In this document: one piece after another, positions 52,130-62,293 of the stretch
Numbering within the stretch: position 1 is the first letter of the stretch
Layout of the letters: every line of letters starts with the position of its first letter
NCBI GenBank assembly: GCA_030603565.1
Contig: JAUVXM010000008.1
Location: 1 to 62,645, forward strand
DNA length: 62,645 nt
From: Candidatus Aminicenantota bacterium
Lineage (GTDB): Bacteria > Acidobacteriota > Aminicenantia > Aminicenantales > Aminicenantaceae
Reading direction: 5' to 3'
Made by a program: the position numbers and the translations under genes
The notes under the pieces: model-generated
The model's input: the letters and a program-made list of their open reading frames with translations, nothing else
Told to the model about the DNA's origin: nothing
Database searches by the model: none

Positions 52130-53240
52130 AGCCATTATTATCAAGGAATTTTTTCATATCCTCAGGGATCCAAAGAGCCTTACTATAGTATTTGCTATGC
52201 CTGTGATAATGATCTTTATATACGGATATGCAATCTCCTTTGACCTAAACCGGGTCGATACTGCCATTCTCGATTATTCACACAGTGAATTGTCAAAACA
52301 GCTGGTTAAAAAGTTTTTTAACAATAAATACTATTTTCTCAATCCCTTACCTTTAAATGGAAAGAAGACCGGAGCCATAGAACAGGCTGAGGAAATGCTG
52401 AGGTCAGGAAGCATTAAACAATACATCATAATACCGCAGGATTTTTCCGGAGGTTTTAAGGAAAATTCAGGCTCCAAGATAGGAGTAGTAATTGATGGCA
52501 GCGACTCCAATATTGCCAATATCGTCCATCAATACAATGAAAGAATCCTTTTTGATTTTATCTCAGAAAGGCAGGACTTAAAAGACACACTTAAGATCAA
52601 TACCAAGATCTATTTTAATCCGGAAAATAAAAGTTCCTATTTTATCGTGCCTGGCTTAGTGGCTGTGATAATGATGATGATCTCCGCCATGTTGACTTCT
52701 CTGAGTGTTTCCCGGGAAAAAGAAACCGGATCGATCGAGCTGCTTTTTATATCGCCTTTAAAATCCCGGGAAATAATCCTGGGAAAGACAATTCCTTATA
52801 TATTTGTAGCTCTTATTGACGGCATCATCATCATGCTGTTTGCCAGATTCTGGTTCGGAGTCCCGCTTAAGGGCAATATGCTGATCCTCTTATTATTCTC
52901 TCTCCTTTATATAATCTCCGGACTGTCTTTGGGAATCACAATATCCACTATTGCCGTCTCTCAAAAAGTCGCTATGCTATCCACTCTGCTGGTGACCTTG
53001 CTGCCATCTATATTACTTTCCGGCTTTATATTCCCTCTCGACTCCCTCTCTCCGGTATTACGGGCATTTTCATATATTGTGCCGGCGACTTATTTTCTAA
53101 AGATCATCCGGGGGCTGGTATTAAAAGGAGCAGCTCTTGAGCATTTTATCCGGGAAGGGCTGATCCTTCTAGGATTCAGTCTGCTGCTTATAAACATCGC
53201 ATCAGTAAAATTCAATAAATTGAGGAAAGCCGGCAGATGA
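52116..53240 (+). CDS. ABC-2 permease, YbhS-like
   Basis: A 374-residue protein. One N-terminal helix, a large extracytoplasmic domain (about 45-170) and five or six C-terminal helices make the ABC2_membrane type ('[27 protein letters not shown]'). It is one of two permeases of the heterodimeric exporter and overlaps the second by four bases. Confidence 0.9.
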   Translation: MKRIKAIIIKEFFHILRDPKSLTIVFAMPVIMIFIYGYAISFDLNRVDTAILDYSHSELSKQLVKKFFNNKYYFLNPLPLNGKKTGAIEQAEEMLRSGSIKQYIIIPQDFSGGFKENSGSKIGVVIDGSDSNIANIVHQYNERILFDFISERQDLKDTLKINTKIYFNPENKSSYFIVPGLVAVIMMMISAMLTSLSVSREKETGSIELLFISPLKSREIILGKTIPYIFVALIDGIIIMLFARFWFGVPLKGNMLILLLFSLLYIISGLSLGITISTIAVSQKVAMLSTLLVTLLPSILLSGFIFPLDSLSPVLRAFSYIVPATYFLKIIRGLVLKGAALEHFIREGLILLGFSLLLINIASVKFNKLRKAGR

Positions 53241-54340
53241 GAATATTCTATCTCCTAAAAAAAGAACTGATCGAGATATTCAGACAAAAAGAGATGCTCG
53301 TTATAATGTTTATCGCCCCTATTCTCCAGACTATTATTTTGGGCTATGTAGTTACAACTGATGTTCATAATATTCCGGTAGAAGTCATCAACCTTTCAAA
53401 AAATAAAGCCGCCTACAGAATAGCAAACCGGATCAACAGATCCGATCTATTTGATGTAAAAAAAATCACAAATCAGCCCGGGGATCACCTAAAAACTTTA
53501 AAACAAGGCAAGGCTAAATCCATCATTATCCTGCGAGACAGTTACGATAAAAAACGAAAACCTCTCGCCTACCCTGAGATCCAAATCCTGATGGACGGCA
53601 TAGACTCCAACACTTCAGTCATTGCAGCAGGGTATTTTAACGGGGTTGCCAGACAATATATTCTTGAAGATATGCGAAAAAAAGGATTTGAGCTTCCTCT
53701 GGAAAGCCAAACCCTGATCCGGTTCAACCCGAATTTAAAAAGCATAAACTATATGGGCCCGGGAATCGTGGCTCTGCTTTTAACAATAATATCCATGTTT
53801 TTAACCTCCATCACCCTGGTCCGCGAAAAAGAACAGCAGACAATGGATACACTTTTGATATCACGGCTTACTCCTATGGAAATCTATCTGGGTAAATCCC
53901 TCCCTATGGCCCTGCTCGGCTTGATAGAGATGGGAATAGGCATCCTGGTAGTGATCCTTGTTTTTGGGATTCCCCTGCGCGGCAGCCTGCTTTATCTATT
54001 TCTGGCTGCAGTAATCTTTCTTTTTGCCATACTTTCCTATGCCCTCCTGATATCCACTTTATGTTCAAGCCAACAGCAGGCGCTTTTTTTCTCCTGGTTT
54101 TCTATGGTGACTTTTCTCCTGCTTGCAGGGCTTTTTACTCCGGTAGAAAACATCCCCAAAGGCCTTCATTGGGTAGCTGATATCAATCCGCTGCGGTACT
54201 TAATAAAGATCATTCGGGAAATTTTCCTCAAAGGAAACGGGATAGAATATTTTTACAAAGACCTGCTGATATTAGGCGCCATTACAGTAACTGTACTTTC
54301 TCTCTCTCTTCTAAATTTCAAGCGCCTGATTTCAAAATAA
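53237..54340 (+). CDS. ABC-2 permease, YbhR-like
   Basis: A 367-residue protein with the same layout as the preceding permease ('[26 protein letters not shown]'). It is the last gene of the operon. It is followed by a BNR pseudogene with no clear terminator between them. Confidence 0.9.
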   Translation: MRIFYLLKKELIEIFRQKEMLVIMFIAPILQTIILGYVVTTDVHNIPVEVINLSKNKAAYRIANRINRSDLFDVKKITNQPGDHLKTLKQGKAKSIIILRDSYDKKRKPLAYPEIQILMDGIDSNTSVIAAGYFNGVARQYILEDMRKKGFELPLESQTLIRFNPNLKSINYMGPGIVALLLTIISMFLTSITLVREKEQQTMDTLLISRLTPMEIYLGKSLPMALLGLIEMGIGILVVILVFGIPLRGSLLYLFLAAVIFLFAILSYALLISTLCSSQQQALFFSWFSMVTFLLLAGLFTPVENIPKGLHWVADINPLRYLIKIIREIFLKGNGIEYFYKDLLILGAITVTVLSLSLLNFKRLISK

Positions 54341-54448
54341 TCAGTAATCAAAAGATTTTATTGCAATCTACCCAAAGAAAAATAAAATAAAAGTATATAT
54401 GCGCAAAAACATCTCTTTATAACCAAAGGTATATTTAAGTCCATTTGA

Positions 54449-55600
54449 GGAGGAATAAACTGGCAGTCCCTGCAAAACAATCTCCCCCACGCACCTGTAC
54501 ACTGGCTGACTGTACAGGAACATTTTAATGACCTTATAGTAGCTACCTACGGACGGGGTTTCTGGATCTTAGACGATCTGACTCCTCTCCAGCGGATGAC
54601 ACCGGAAATTTTAAAGTCTGATGTCCATCTCTTCCCTCCCCGGCCAGCTTACCGTTTCAGAAATGTAGCAGACCCAAGCAAACAAACCAATGAACAGTGT
54701 GCCGGAAAAAATCCTCCATACGGAGCTGCGATCAATTATTACTTAAAATCAAAACCAAAAGATAATATAAAGCTCTCTATATATGATGAAAACGGCAAAA
54801 CCGTAAGAACTTTAAAAACAGAAAAAAAAGAGGACCTTGACCAGGGCGGGGGGAGGACTGCCTCAAAACCCTTTAAAATGCCCAGCAATACCGGGATTAA
54901 CCGCATCTTCTGGGACCTAAGATATGACAAGGCAAAAAGAATCAAATTAAGAACAAGCCCTCTAGGGAACGACCATGTAAAGGTCGGGCCGAAAGGATGG
55001 CGGCCCCTTGGACGGGGACGGGCAAGCGGACCTTTAGCTCCCCCCGGTGTCTACACCCTGAAACTTTCAGTAGGAGATAAGGAATTCACCCAAAAACTTA
55101 CAGTAAAGAAGGACCCTCATTCCGCCGGGACAGGGGAAGATATCAAGGCTCAGACAAAAGTACTGCTGGAAATTTTCGAGAATGTAAATACTGTAGTGGA
55201 TATAATAAATAAGGCCGAGCTGATCCGAAAACAACTCTATAATCTAAATGAACTAATCAAAGAGAACAAAGAAGCAGCCCCTGTCATAAAAGCAAGCCAG
55301 GAACTGGATAGTCAATTCATTGCAGTGGAAGATTTCTTCTTTTCTATGGGGCTTACAGGCTCAGGCGACGGCCTACGCTGGCCGGATAAATTCTATGTCA
55401 GGCTGAACAGCCTGGCTTACGGAATCGGACAGTCCGATTTCCCGCCTACTACCCAGCAGCTTGAAGTTCATGCGAAATTTACAAAGCAGCTTGCAGAATA
55501 TAAGATACGTTTCAACAAGATTATCAAAGAAGACCTGGAAGCTTTTAACCAATTACTAAAGGAGAAAAACATCCGGAATATAATCTCAGCCCTGCATTAA
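54449..55600 (+). pseudogene. BNR/VPS10-like protein, C-terminal remnant
   Basis: A TGA at 54446-54448 precedes the frame. It starts with 'GGINWQSLQNN', an Asp-box, and continues 'ATYGRGFWILDDLTPLQ', the counterpart of residues about 703-740 of the 1014-residue protein at 44018. A C-terminal domain and helical tail follow. The signal peptide and nearly all propeller blades are missing. The first ATG (54596) is past the Asp-box, so it is unlikely to make a functional product. It differs from the intact gene too much to be a recent duplication. Confidence 0.8.
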
Positions 55601-55812
55601 AAGGAGAACATAACTACGGCTGATTTTATTCCCGCTCCGGCATAGCCCGCCGGATGCTGTGACCACATAAAATGTATACAGCTGGGATTATAGAACAATC
55701 ACATCCAGTCAACAAGAAGTCCGCTGCAATCCCATAGAATTGACAACAATCTCCTTCTATGATATATATTTTCAAGGTTATTGGGGATAAATATAAAATT
55801 AAACATTTTTAA

Positions 55813-56063
55813 CCTGGATTATTCACGAGTCGAGGTTGCTGCATATGCAAGGCACAGGGTGCGAAGCTGTGGTACTTCACCGCAAGCGCCCTGTAACGAA
55901 GCAGATGCTGTGAGATCGGCTCGCCTGAATGGTAAAAATGGCGATTAATATTAAAAACAAAAACGAGAAAATAGTTAAAATAATCATTCTCGAAAGAATC
56001 TTGCATATCACTGAAAATAAATAAATGATAAAAACATCGCCATTTTTTTATGAATAGGTCAGG
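55813..56063 (+). mobile_element. CCTG/CAGG element E13, full-length type copy
   Basis: A 251-bp copy with exact TTAA duplications (55809-55812 and 56064-56067). The order is left end, CGAGTCGAGG arm, inner stem ACAGGGTGC/GCGCCCTGT (55854-55862 and 55886-55894), GGCTCGCC arm, then ATGGCGAT, the AT-rich module, ATCGCCAT and the right end. It is the clearest example of the family. Confidence 0.92.
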
Positions 56064-56103
56064 TTAAATAACTCATATGAGTATTTAAGCAAGGAGAGGT
56101 GCA

Positions 56104-56373
56104 ATGACTATTTTACATTTTGTTTTTTGGGCTTTAGTTGGTTGGTGTGGGACTCGGCTGCCAAAACCTAAGCCAAGGCCAATTCCAGATCCACTCAAAT
56201 CACTAATTTGTGGAATTGTTGGTGGAATCGGTGGTGGTCTGGCTTATTACTATGCCTTTGCTCTTAAAGGCGCCCTGACAGCCCCTGTCTTTGCCGCCAC
56301 CTGCCTTGGGGCCTTTGTCGGCGGATTTGTTCTAACTGAGATTGTTCTCTTATTCACTCCAAAAGAGGGATAA
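56104..56373 (+). CDS. Small membrane protein
   Basis: An 89-residue protein with about three hydrophobic helices, rich in glycine ('GIVGGIGGGLAYYYAFAL'), and a proline/lysine stretch 'RLPKPKPRPIPDP' after the first helix. AAGGAGAGG lies before the ATG. No family is recognised. It is followed by a terminator, so it has its own transcript. Confidence 0.6.
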   Translation: MTILHFVFWALVGWCGTRLPKPKPRPIPDPLKSLICGIVGGIGGGLAYYYAFALKGALTAPVFAATCLGAFVGGFVLTEIVLLFTPKEG

Positions 56374-56453
56374 ACAAGCTAATAAAAAGACCTAAACCAT
56401 ATTCGGGTAGAGCAGTAATAATCTTTCAGATAGACATCCGGCCATAAGGTAGA

Positions 56454-56476
56454 AAAAAAGCCTTTTAAAGGCTTTT
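56454..56476 (+). terminator. Rho-independent terminator
   Basis: The stem AAAAGCCTTT/AAAGGCTTTT has a short loop and is followed by a weak T-run. It lies 80 bases after the small membrane protein gene. Confidence 0.55.
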
Positions 56477-56510
56477 ACATGATAGTTCAAGTCTAATTTA
56501 CGAGCGGATT

Positions 56511-59228
56511 ATGACACTTGTCGGAAAAACCATAGGACATATTCGGATTTTAGATGTTCTTGGAAGCGGAGGGATGGGGGATGTGTATGTCGGCATTGAC
56601 GATACTCTCAAACGAAAGGTCGCAGTTAAAGCAATTCGGGCGAAATCTCGCTTGGATCCCCAGGCTAAAGCCCGATTTTTAAGAGAGGCGAGGGTTCTTT
56701 CTCAACTCAAACACCCTAACATCTGTCAGATCCACGACTATATTGAAGGGGAAACCAGTGATTTCCTTGTCCTAGAATTCATTGATGGTAAAAGCCTCCG
56801 CCAAGTCATTCGCAAGGGTCTCGAAAAATCACAAAAATTGAGGATCTCTGAACAGATCGCCCAGGTGCTTGTGGTCGCACATGAAAAGGGTGTGGTTCAC
56901 CGGGATCTCAAGCCTTCCAATGTTATGTTGACAGAGAACAATGAAGTTAAAGTCCTGGATTTCGGTCTGGCCCGTTTTATTAAATCCGAGGAGAAAAGTT
57001 CAAGGTCGAAAAGCGCAAACGAATATATAATCTCTGAGATTGTAGCGGATAAAACACCTAATCTTCCTGATCTAACTCTCACTTTACCTCTCAAGCCAGA
57101 GGATAAAGATAGAGTATCTCCCCCACCTGAAATTCAGGCGGAATCATTCAAAACCAAACATGGAACAGTTATGGGGACGCCCCTTTACATGAGCCCGGAA
57201 CAAGCTAGAGGAGCAGACATTACCGCTGCCAGCGATATGTATTCGTTCGGGCTTCTACTCCAAGAACTTTTCACCGGCCAGGAACCTTATGATGTAACCG
57301 ATAATGCCTCTGAGATTATAGAAAAAGCCAAAAAAGCCGAAACTAGACCTTTTTTTGGTTTGAGCTCAGACCTGACTGCCTTGATCAATCGACTCAAATC
57401 ATTGGTCCCGACTGCCCGCCCATCTGCCGTGGAAACGGCCTATAGGCTGCATCAAATCAGAGGAAAGCCAAAGAAACGTTTAAGAAATGGAATCATATCC
57501 GCTGTTGTGGTTGTGTTTGTGCTTATGGGTCTGAAGTACACAATTGATCTTCGTCAAGAGCGTAGACTTGCCCTGCAAGCCCGCGATGAAGCCACGAATG
57601 TCGTGAAATTTATAGTGGATCTGTTTGAAGTGTCAGATCCAGGTGAAGCACGGGGCAACACCATCACAGCTCGAGAGATTCTCAATAAAGGTGCTAAGGA
57701 AATTGAACAGGGCCTGCAGGAACAACCTTTAACCCGAGCTAGATTGATGGATACCATCGGAACAGTCTATATGAAGCTGGGATTGTATGAAGATTCCGAT
57801 GCCCTTTTACGAAGGGCCCTGGAATTGCGTGAGGAGCTTCTTGATGATAAAGATCTCCAGGTCGCTGAGAGCTTAGTAAGCCTTTCTCTTCTTCTTGAAC
57901 AACGCGGGGATCTTAAAGAAGCAGAGCAAATCGCAGTTCGAGCTCTGGACATCAGGGAAAGAACCTTGCCGCCTGATCATCCGTATATTGCTGCTAGCCT
58001 TCATGGGCTGGCCCGCATCTATTATAGGCAGGTCAAACTGAAAGAATCTGAACCACTCTATAAGAGAGGCCTCAGGATCCGGGAGAAAGTCTTTGGGTCC
58101 AATCATCCGGAGGTTGCCGAGAGCTTGAATGATTTGGGAGTTCTTTACTATGCTAAAAGTCAGTATGAAAAGGCAGAAAAATGTTACCAACAAGCTTTAA
58201 CTATCAGAGAGGCAGTCTTAGGTTCTGATCATCCGGAGGTAGGCCGCAGCCTCAACAGCCTGGCCAGTCTCTACCTCACCCAGAACCGTTTTGATGAAGC
58301 CGAGCCTCTTTATAGAAGATCATTGACCATCCGGGAAAAAACCCTGGGCCCGGTTCATCCCGACGTTGCCACTTGTCTCAATAACATTGCCATCCTTTTC
58401 TATTATCAAGGCAATTTTACAGAAGCGGAAAAATATTACCAACAGGCCTTGAAAATCAGGCAGCAATCCCTGGTAGAAAATCATCCTGATATTGCCCAGA
58501 GTCTGATGAATCTGGCTACTCTTTACCATGAAATGGGAAATTTGGAGGAATCCAAATCCTTCTATGAGCAGTCCTTAACCATTATGGAAAAAGCCTATGG
58601 CCAAGACAACTCCGAAGTGGCTAAATTCCTTAACAACTTAGCGCTTCTCTACATTGACATGGGTGATAATATTAACGCGGAAAAACTTCTCAAGAGAGCA
58701 TTAAAAATCATGGAAAAGGCCTTTGGCCCTGACCATATTCAGGTGACAGAAAGCCTTGCCTTTCTTGGTTATCTCCATGCCAGTACCGAACGATACAACG
58801 AGGCCGAACAGGTATATACAAGAGCTCTAATCATCAAAGAAAATGAGCTGGGCCCTGAACACTCAGATCTGGCTGATATTCTTATTGGTCTTGGGCATGT
58901 CCTGGATAAAAAGTTCCAGTTTGCCAAGGCGGAAGAATATCTCATGCGCGTACTGGATATCTGTGAAAAAAATCCGGAGGCTAACCAAGATGCCAAAGCG
59001 ACCAGCCTTCACAATCTTGGGCTCATCAATTTCCGCGGTCTGAGTCGGTATGAAAAAGCTGAGTCTTTTTTTAAGCGAGCATTGGTTTTCCAGGAAAAGA
59101 TCTATGGCCCGGACAGTGAAGAAATAAAAGAGACGATCATGGAATACGCTGATCTGCTTCGTGTTTTAGACCGGGAAAAAGAAGCAGAGGCACTGGAGAA
59201 AAAACTGAAGTCAGCATTTTTCCTATAA
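56511..59228 (+). CDS. Ser/Thr protein kinase with TPR sensor
   Basis: A 905-residue protein. The kinase domain (about 10-310) has 'GSGGMGDVYVG', Lys40 in 'VAVKAIRAK', 'HRDLKPSNV' with catalytic Asp132, and 'DFGLAR'. It is an intact Pkn-type kinase with a 50-residue insertion before the activation segment. One transmembrane helix lies at about 326-344. Residues about 390-900 hold ten or more 42-residue TPRs of the kinesin-light-chain type ('AEPLYRRSLTIREKTLGPVHPDV'). The TPRs should be outside the membrane, the kinase inside. Predicted function: phosphorylation in response to a periplasmic partner. No phosphatase is adjacent. Confidence 0.9.
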   Translation: MTLVGKTIGHIRILDVLGSGGMGDVYVGIDDTLKRKVAVKAIRAKSRLDPQAKARFLREARVLSQLKHPNICQIHDYIEGETSDFLVLEFIDGKSLRQVIRKGLEKSQKLRISEQIAQVLVVAHEKGVVHRDLKPSNVMLTENNEVKVLDFGLARFIKSEEKSSRSKSANEYIISEIVADKTPNLPDLTLTLPLKPEDKDRVSPPPEIQAESFKTKHGTVMGTPLYMSPEQARGADITAASDMYSFGLLLQELFTGQEPYDVTDNASEIIEKAKKAETRPFFGLSSDLTALINRLKSLVPTARPSAVETAYRLHQIRGKPKKRLRNGIISAVVVVFVLMGLKYTIDLRQERRLALQARDEATNVVKFIVDLFEVSDPGEARGNTITAREILNKGAKEIEQGLQEQPLTRARLMDTIGTVYMKLGLYEDSDALLRRALELREELLDDKDLQVAESLVSLSLLLEQRGDLKEAEQIAVRALDIRERTLPPDHPYIAASLHGLARIYYRQVKLKESEPLYKRGLRIREKVFGSNHPEVAESLNDLGVLYYAKSQYEKAEKCYQQALTIREAVLGSDHPEVGRSLNSLASLYLTQNRFDEAEPLYRRSLTIREKTLGPVHPDVATCLNNIAILFYYQGNFTEAEKYYQQALKIRQQSLVENHPDIAQSLMNLATLYHEMGNLEESKSFYEQSLTIMEKAYGQDNSEVAKFLNNLALLYIDMGDNINAEKLLKRALKIMEKAFGPDHIQVTESLAFLGYLHASTERYNEAEQVYTRALIIKENELGPEHSDLADILIGLGHVLDKKFQFAKAEEYLMRVLDICEKNPEANQDAKATSLHNLGLINFRGLSRYEKAESFFKRALVFQEKIYGPDSEEIKETIMEYADLLRVLDREKEAEALEKKLKSAFFL

Positions 59229-59360
59229 AGAGAAGTTGTCGTTTTATCCTTTGAAAATAAACATTAGTTTACAACTTCTTACTTTAGCCTGAAATCGAGC
59301 TTAGCAGCTAACAGGAGGAAATAATAGGCAACACGAAAGCATTTAAAATATAATGTGTCC

Positions 59361-61424
59361 CTATTTATTATTTTTTTCTTCTTCCTTTTTTTCCTTTTTA
59401 TCTTCCTTTCGCACCCAGGGTTTCCAATCGATTTTCGTGACGTATTTCTGCATCCATTTGATCTCTTCAACGTCTCGTATGCGTTGGTGACGGGGTTCCC
59501 GAAATCCGTGGGGTTCACGCGGAACCCGGATATAGCGGACAGGGGCTTTGCCGATATCTTTGATTGCAGCGAAAAACAGCATACTCTGGGTTTCGGTATC
59601 TGTGGTGTCTTTCATTCCATGGATTAAAAAAGTAGGTGTACTGACATTCTTGACATGGGTAAATGCGGACTGCTCTCTGTATTGCTCTGGGTTATCCCAG
59701 GGAGTACCTCCGATATGCCAGAGGCGGACATCATAGTTGAATCCCGGGCCGTATTCCGAAGTCCAATCATAGACTCCGGCTCCGATAGAGGCAGCTTTAA
59801 AGCGGTTTGTCTGGGTTATGGTCCATCCCCCCAGAATTCCCCCATAACTCCAGCCGCGCAGAGCCAACCGATCAGGGTCTGCATATCCCTGCTTGATAAC
59901 ATAATCGACTCCATTCATAAGATCCCAATAATCCCCTTTACCGATCACATCATTTCCCTGGATAGAGTTGCCTTCGCGCAGTTTGTCAGTATAGCCGCTG
60001 GAGCCGCGGACATTAGGTGATAGAGAAGCGTATCCCAGCCCGGCATAAACGTGGTAAGAAGCACGGAAGCTGTTGACAAAGCAACCGGCGGGCCCCCCGT
60101 GGATGTTGACCATCAACGGAAGCCGGTCTCCTTCTTTGTAACCTGCCGGCAAATGCAGAAGCCCCTCGATCTTAAATCCTCGCTTGCTTTTCCATTTAAT
60201 TACTTTCATCGAGGCCAGCAGCAATTCCTCTTCCACCCAGGGATTTACGTTTGTCAGTCGAATCGGTTTGAACCCAGCCACAGAAGTCATATAGATATCT
60301 GAGGGTGAATCATAATCACTGAATGTGTAAACCATTCTTGTCCTGTCCTTTGAAAATGACCTGACCTGAAGTGTCCCTGAAACATCTGTAAGTTGAGAGT
60401 ATTCTCCGGTAGAGACGTCTATCTTATAGAGATTCGAGTTGGTCCTCTGCTGTCCGTTAAAAAGGATGTACTTGCTATCTTGAGTCCAGGTAACTCCTCT
60501 GATACCCCCTTCAAATTTCCCCGAGAGAAGCCTATACTCTTTTGTTTCGGGATTCATTATATATATCTTGGCATTGCGGTTAAGCCATTTTTTATCATCA
60601 GCGGCCAGATAAGAAAAACTTTTCCCATCCGGTGCCCAAGTCACTGAGCTTTCCGGCGCATTGTTATTCGTCAGCCTGACTTTTTTCTTATCTTCTATAT
60701 TGATCAAATAGAGTTCGCTTTTATATCCCTCATTGCGGCGGTTGGAGAATCGAGCGGAGAATACAATCTTCTTCCCACAGGGAGAAATATCAAAATCCCG
60801 GATAAGCATCTCTTCTTCTGTGATCCTTGTTTCCTTTTTTGTCTCGATATCAAACACCCAGAGATTTTGCCACTGGGAAGCTATCTGTCCATTCGGTCCT
60901 TCATCCACTAAAATCACATCTTCTCCTGCCTTATACTTTTTTTCTTCTTCTTTACTGCGCTGCTTTTTTGCTATAAAAAAGATCTTTTTAGAATCATGAG
61001 ACCACTTGTAAGAGCCCACACTGTTTTTATGTTTGCTGTATTGGACACCTTCACCCCCGGATGTCGGCATTAAAAATATCTGACTGACCTTCTCGACAGT
61101 TCGTTTAAACGAAAGGAATTTTCCGTCAGTAGAAAACTGAAACGAGCTGCCGCCGGCTTCACCGATAAACTGGAAATCTTTGCCGCCCTGAGCAGATATT
61201 TTATAGTATTTTGTCTTCCTTTTGTTTTTTTCCCAATCCAGTTCTGATTTGGAAAAAAAGACCCATTCACCGTCAGGGGACATCAAAACACTGCTGATAC
61301 TCACCATATTAAGGGAATCATCAGTAGTCATAGGCCGTCGTTCTTTTTCCTCCGCCAATAAAGGGTTCATTACAAATAAAATCAAACCTGTAAGCGCTAC
61401 CAAACAAAATAGCTTCCGCATCAC
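59361..61424 (-). CDS. Secreted S9-family peptidase (acylaminoacyl-peptidase type)
   Basis: A 687-residue protein with a signal peptide (1-25) and a seven-bladed WD40/TolB-like propeller (about 35-410). The alpha/beta-hydrolase domain has Ser526 in 'RGWSYGG', Asp606 in 'HGMKD' and His639 in 'PREPHGF'. It is an exopeptidase or acylpeptide hydrolase of the prolyl-oligopeptidase clan, probably periplasmic. The tail is lysine-rich. Confidence 0.9.
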   Translation of the reverse strand: MMRKLFCLVALTGLILFVMNPLLAEEKERRPMTTDDSLNMVSISSVLMSPDGEWVFFSKSELDWEKNKRKTKYYKISAQGGKDFQFIGEAGGSSFQFSTDGKFLSFKRTVEKVSQIFLMPTSGGEGVQYSKHKNSVGSYKWSHDSKKIFFIAKKQRSKEEEKKYKAGEDVILVDEGPNGQIASQWQNLWVFDIETKKETRITEEEMLIRDFDISPCGKKIVFSARFSNRRNEGYKSELYLINIEDKKKVRLTNNNAPESSVTWAPDGKSFSYLAADDKKWLNRNAKIYIMNPETKEYRLLSGKFEGGIRGVTWTQDSKYILFNGQQRTNSNLYKIDVSTGEYSQLTDVSGTLQVRSFSKDRTRMVYTFSDYDSPSDIYMTSVAGFKPIRLTNVNPWVEEELLLASMKVIKWKSKRGFKIEGLLHLPAGYKEGDRLPLMVNIHGGPAGCFVNSFRASYHVYAGLGYASLSPNVRGSSGYTDKLREGNSIQGNDVIGKGDYWDLMNGVDYVIKQGYADPDRLALRGWSYGGILGGWTITQTNRFKAASIGAGVYDWTSEYGPGFNYDVRLWHIGGTPWDNPEQYREQSAFTHVKNVSTPTFLIHGMKDTTDTETQSMLFFAAIKDIGKAPVRYIRVPREPHGFREPRHQRIRDVEEIKWMQKYVTKIDWKPWVRKEDKKEKKEEEKNNK

Positions 61425-61596
61425 TCCTCCTTATAAATCTTAGAATATCTTTTAACCAATAAAATCATCCATCAATTGCTAATACTATATAGAATAGTCA
61501 CATCCAGTCAATAAGAAAGCCGCAAGAATATACAATCCCATAAAAATGGCCTGTATAGAACGGCCTTGTAATATAGTACGCCCTTAATTGCTGATC

Positions 61597-61609
61597 AAAC
61601 CTGGCACGC
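61597..61609. repeat. Copy of the tRNA-Arg 3' end (possible att site)
   Basis: AAACCTGGCACGC is repeated exactly at 62289-62301, where it covers the CCA and last bases of tRNA-Arg. The pair brackets the yefM-yoeB module (about 690 bp). Confidence 0.5.
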
Positions 61610-61677
61610 TCAAAGGAGTGACAGAAGAAGGATTTCCTGTATAAAGGTTTTAGAAATACTTCCTTCAATTATATTCT

Positions 61678-61706
61678 TTGACAAGACGTACGTAATAACG
61701 TATCTT
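61678..61706 (+). promoter_or_regulatory. Promoter with operator for yefM-yoeB
   Basis: TTGACA (61678-61683) and TATCTT (61701-61706) are spaced by 17 bases. The palindrome TACGTAATAACGTA (61689-61702) fills the spacer and fits an antitoxin operator. Confidence 0.6.
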
Positions 61707-61735
61707 ATGAACAGATATCACCTTGGAGGTTCGCA

Positions 61736-61978
61736 ATGTCAGTAATCAAAGTGACAGACGCACGGGCAAAGCTTTACCGGTTAATCGATGAAGTAGCTGC
61801 CTCCCATGAACCTATTACAATTTCTGGAAAAAGAGCTAGTGCCGTTTTAATATCAGAAGATGATTGGAGAGCAATTCAGGAAACTCTTTACCTGCTGTCA
61901 ATCACTGGTATGCGAGAATCCATCCTAAAGGGCCTAAAAACACCTGTTAATAAATGTTCTGAGGAACTTAAGTGGTGA
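61736..61978 (+). CDS. yefM: YefM/Phd-family antitoxin
   Basis: An 80-residue protein. It begins 'VIKVTDARAKLYRLIDEVAASHEPITISGKRASAVLISEDDW', the typical Phd/YefM domain that binds DNA and wraps the toxin with its C-terminal tail. GGAGG precedes the ATG. The stop overlaps the toxin start by seven bases. Confidence 0.92.
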   Translation: MSVIKVTDARAKLYRLIDEVAASHEPITISGKRASAVLISEDDWRAIQETLYLLSITGMRESILKGLKTPVNKCSEELKW

Positions 61979-62238
61979 AATGGAAGGTCGTATTTACTAA
62001 ACAGGCCCAGAAAGATGCCCGGAAATTAGCTTCTGCCGGATTTAAGCCCAAAGCTGAAAAACTTATTGAAATTCTTAGATCCAATCCCTATCAAAAACAA
62101 CCTTCATATGAAAAACTAAAAGGCGATTTATCAGGAGCTTATTCCCGCAGAATCAATATCCAGCATCGATTAGTCTATCAAATCCTGGAGGAAAAACAAA
62201 CTGTTAAAGTAATCCGAATGTGGACGCATTATGATTAA
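61972..62238 (+). CDS. yoeB: YoeB-family toxin
   Basis: An 88-residue RelE-fold protein. The 'KDARKLASAGFKPKAEKLIEIL' helix, the 'LKGDLSGAYSRRINIQHRLVY' segment and the C-terminal 'IRMWTHYD' with His-Tyr match YoeB, a ribosome-dependent mRNA interferase. GTG at 61972 or 61975 is the start. Confidence 0.92.
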   Translation: MVKWKVVFTKQAQKDARKLASAGFKPKAEKLIEILRSNPYQKQPSYEKLKGDLSGAYSRRINIQHRLVYQILEEKQTVKVIRMWTHYD

Positions 62239-62293
62239 TTAGGATTTGGCGTTCCATTTAGAGCACCGACAACGTTAACTTATTGGAAAAACC

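Larger units (their letters stand above)
61425..61735. other. Intergenic region with repeats and TA promoter
   Basis: Bases 61496-61550 (ACATCCAGTCAATAAGAAAG then AATCCCATA) resemble 55700-55738. A 13-bp copy of the tRNA-Arg end lies at 61597-61609. The TA promoter follows. No other coding sequence is seen. Confidence 0.5.

Noticed and set aside
59355-59627. Plus-strand frame at the S9 peptidase 3' end
   Set aside because: Opposite the conserved C-terminal part of the S9 peptidase, without ribosome site.
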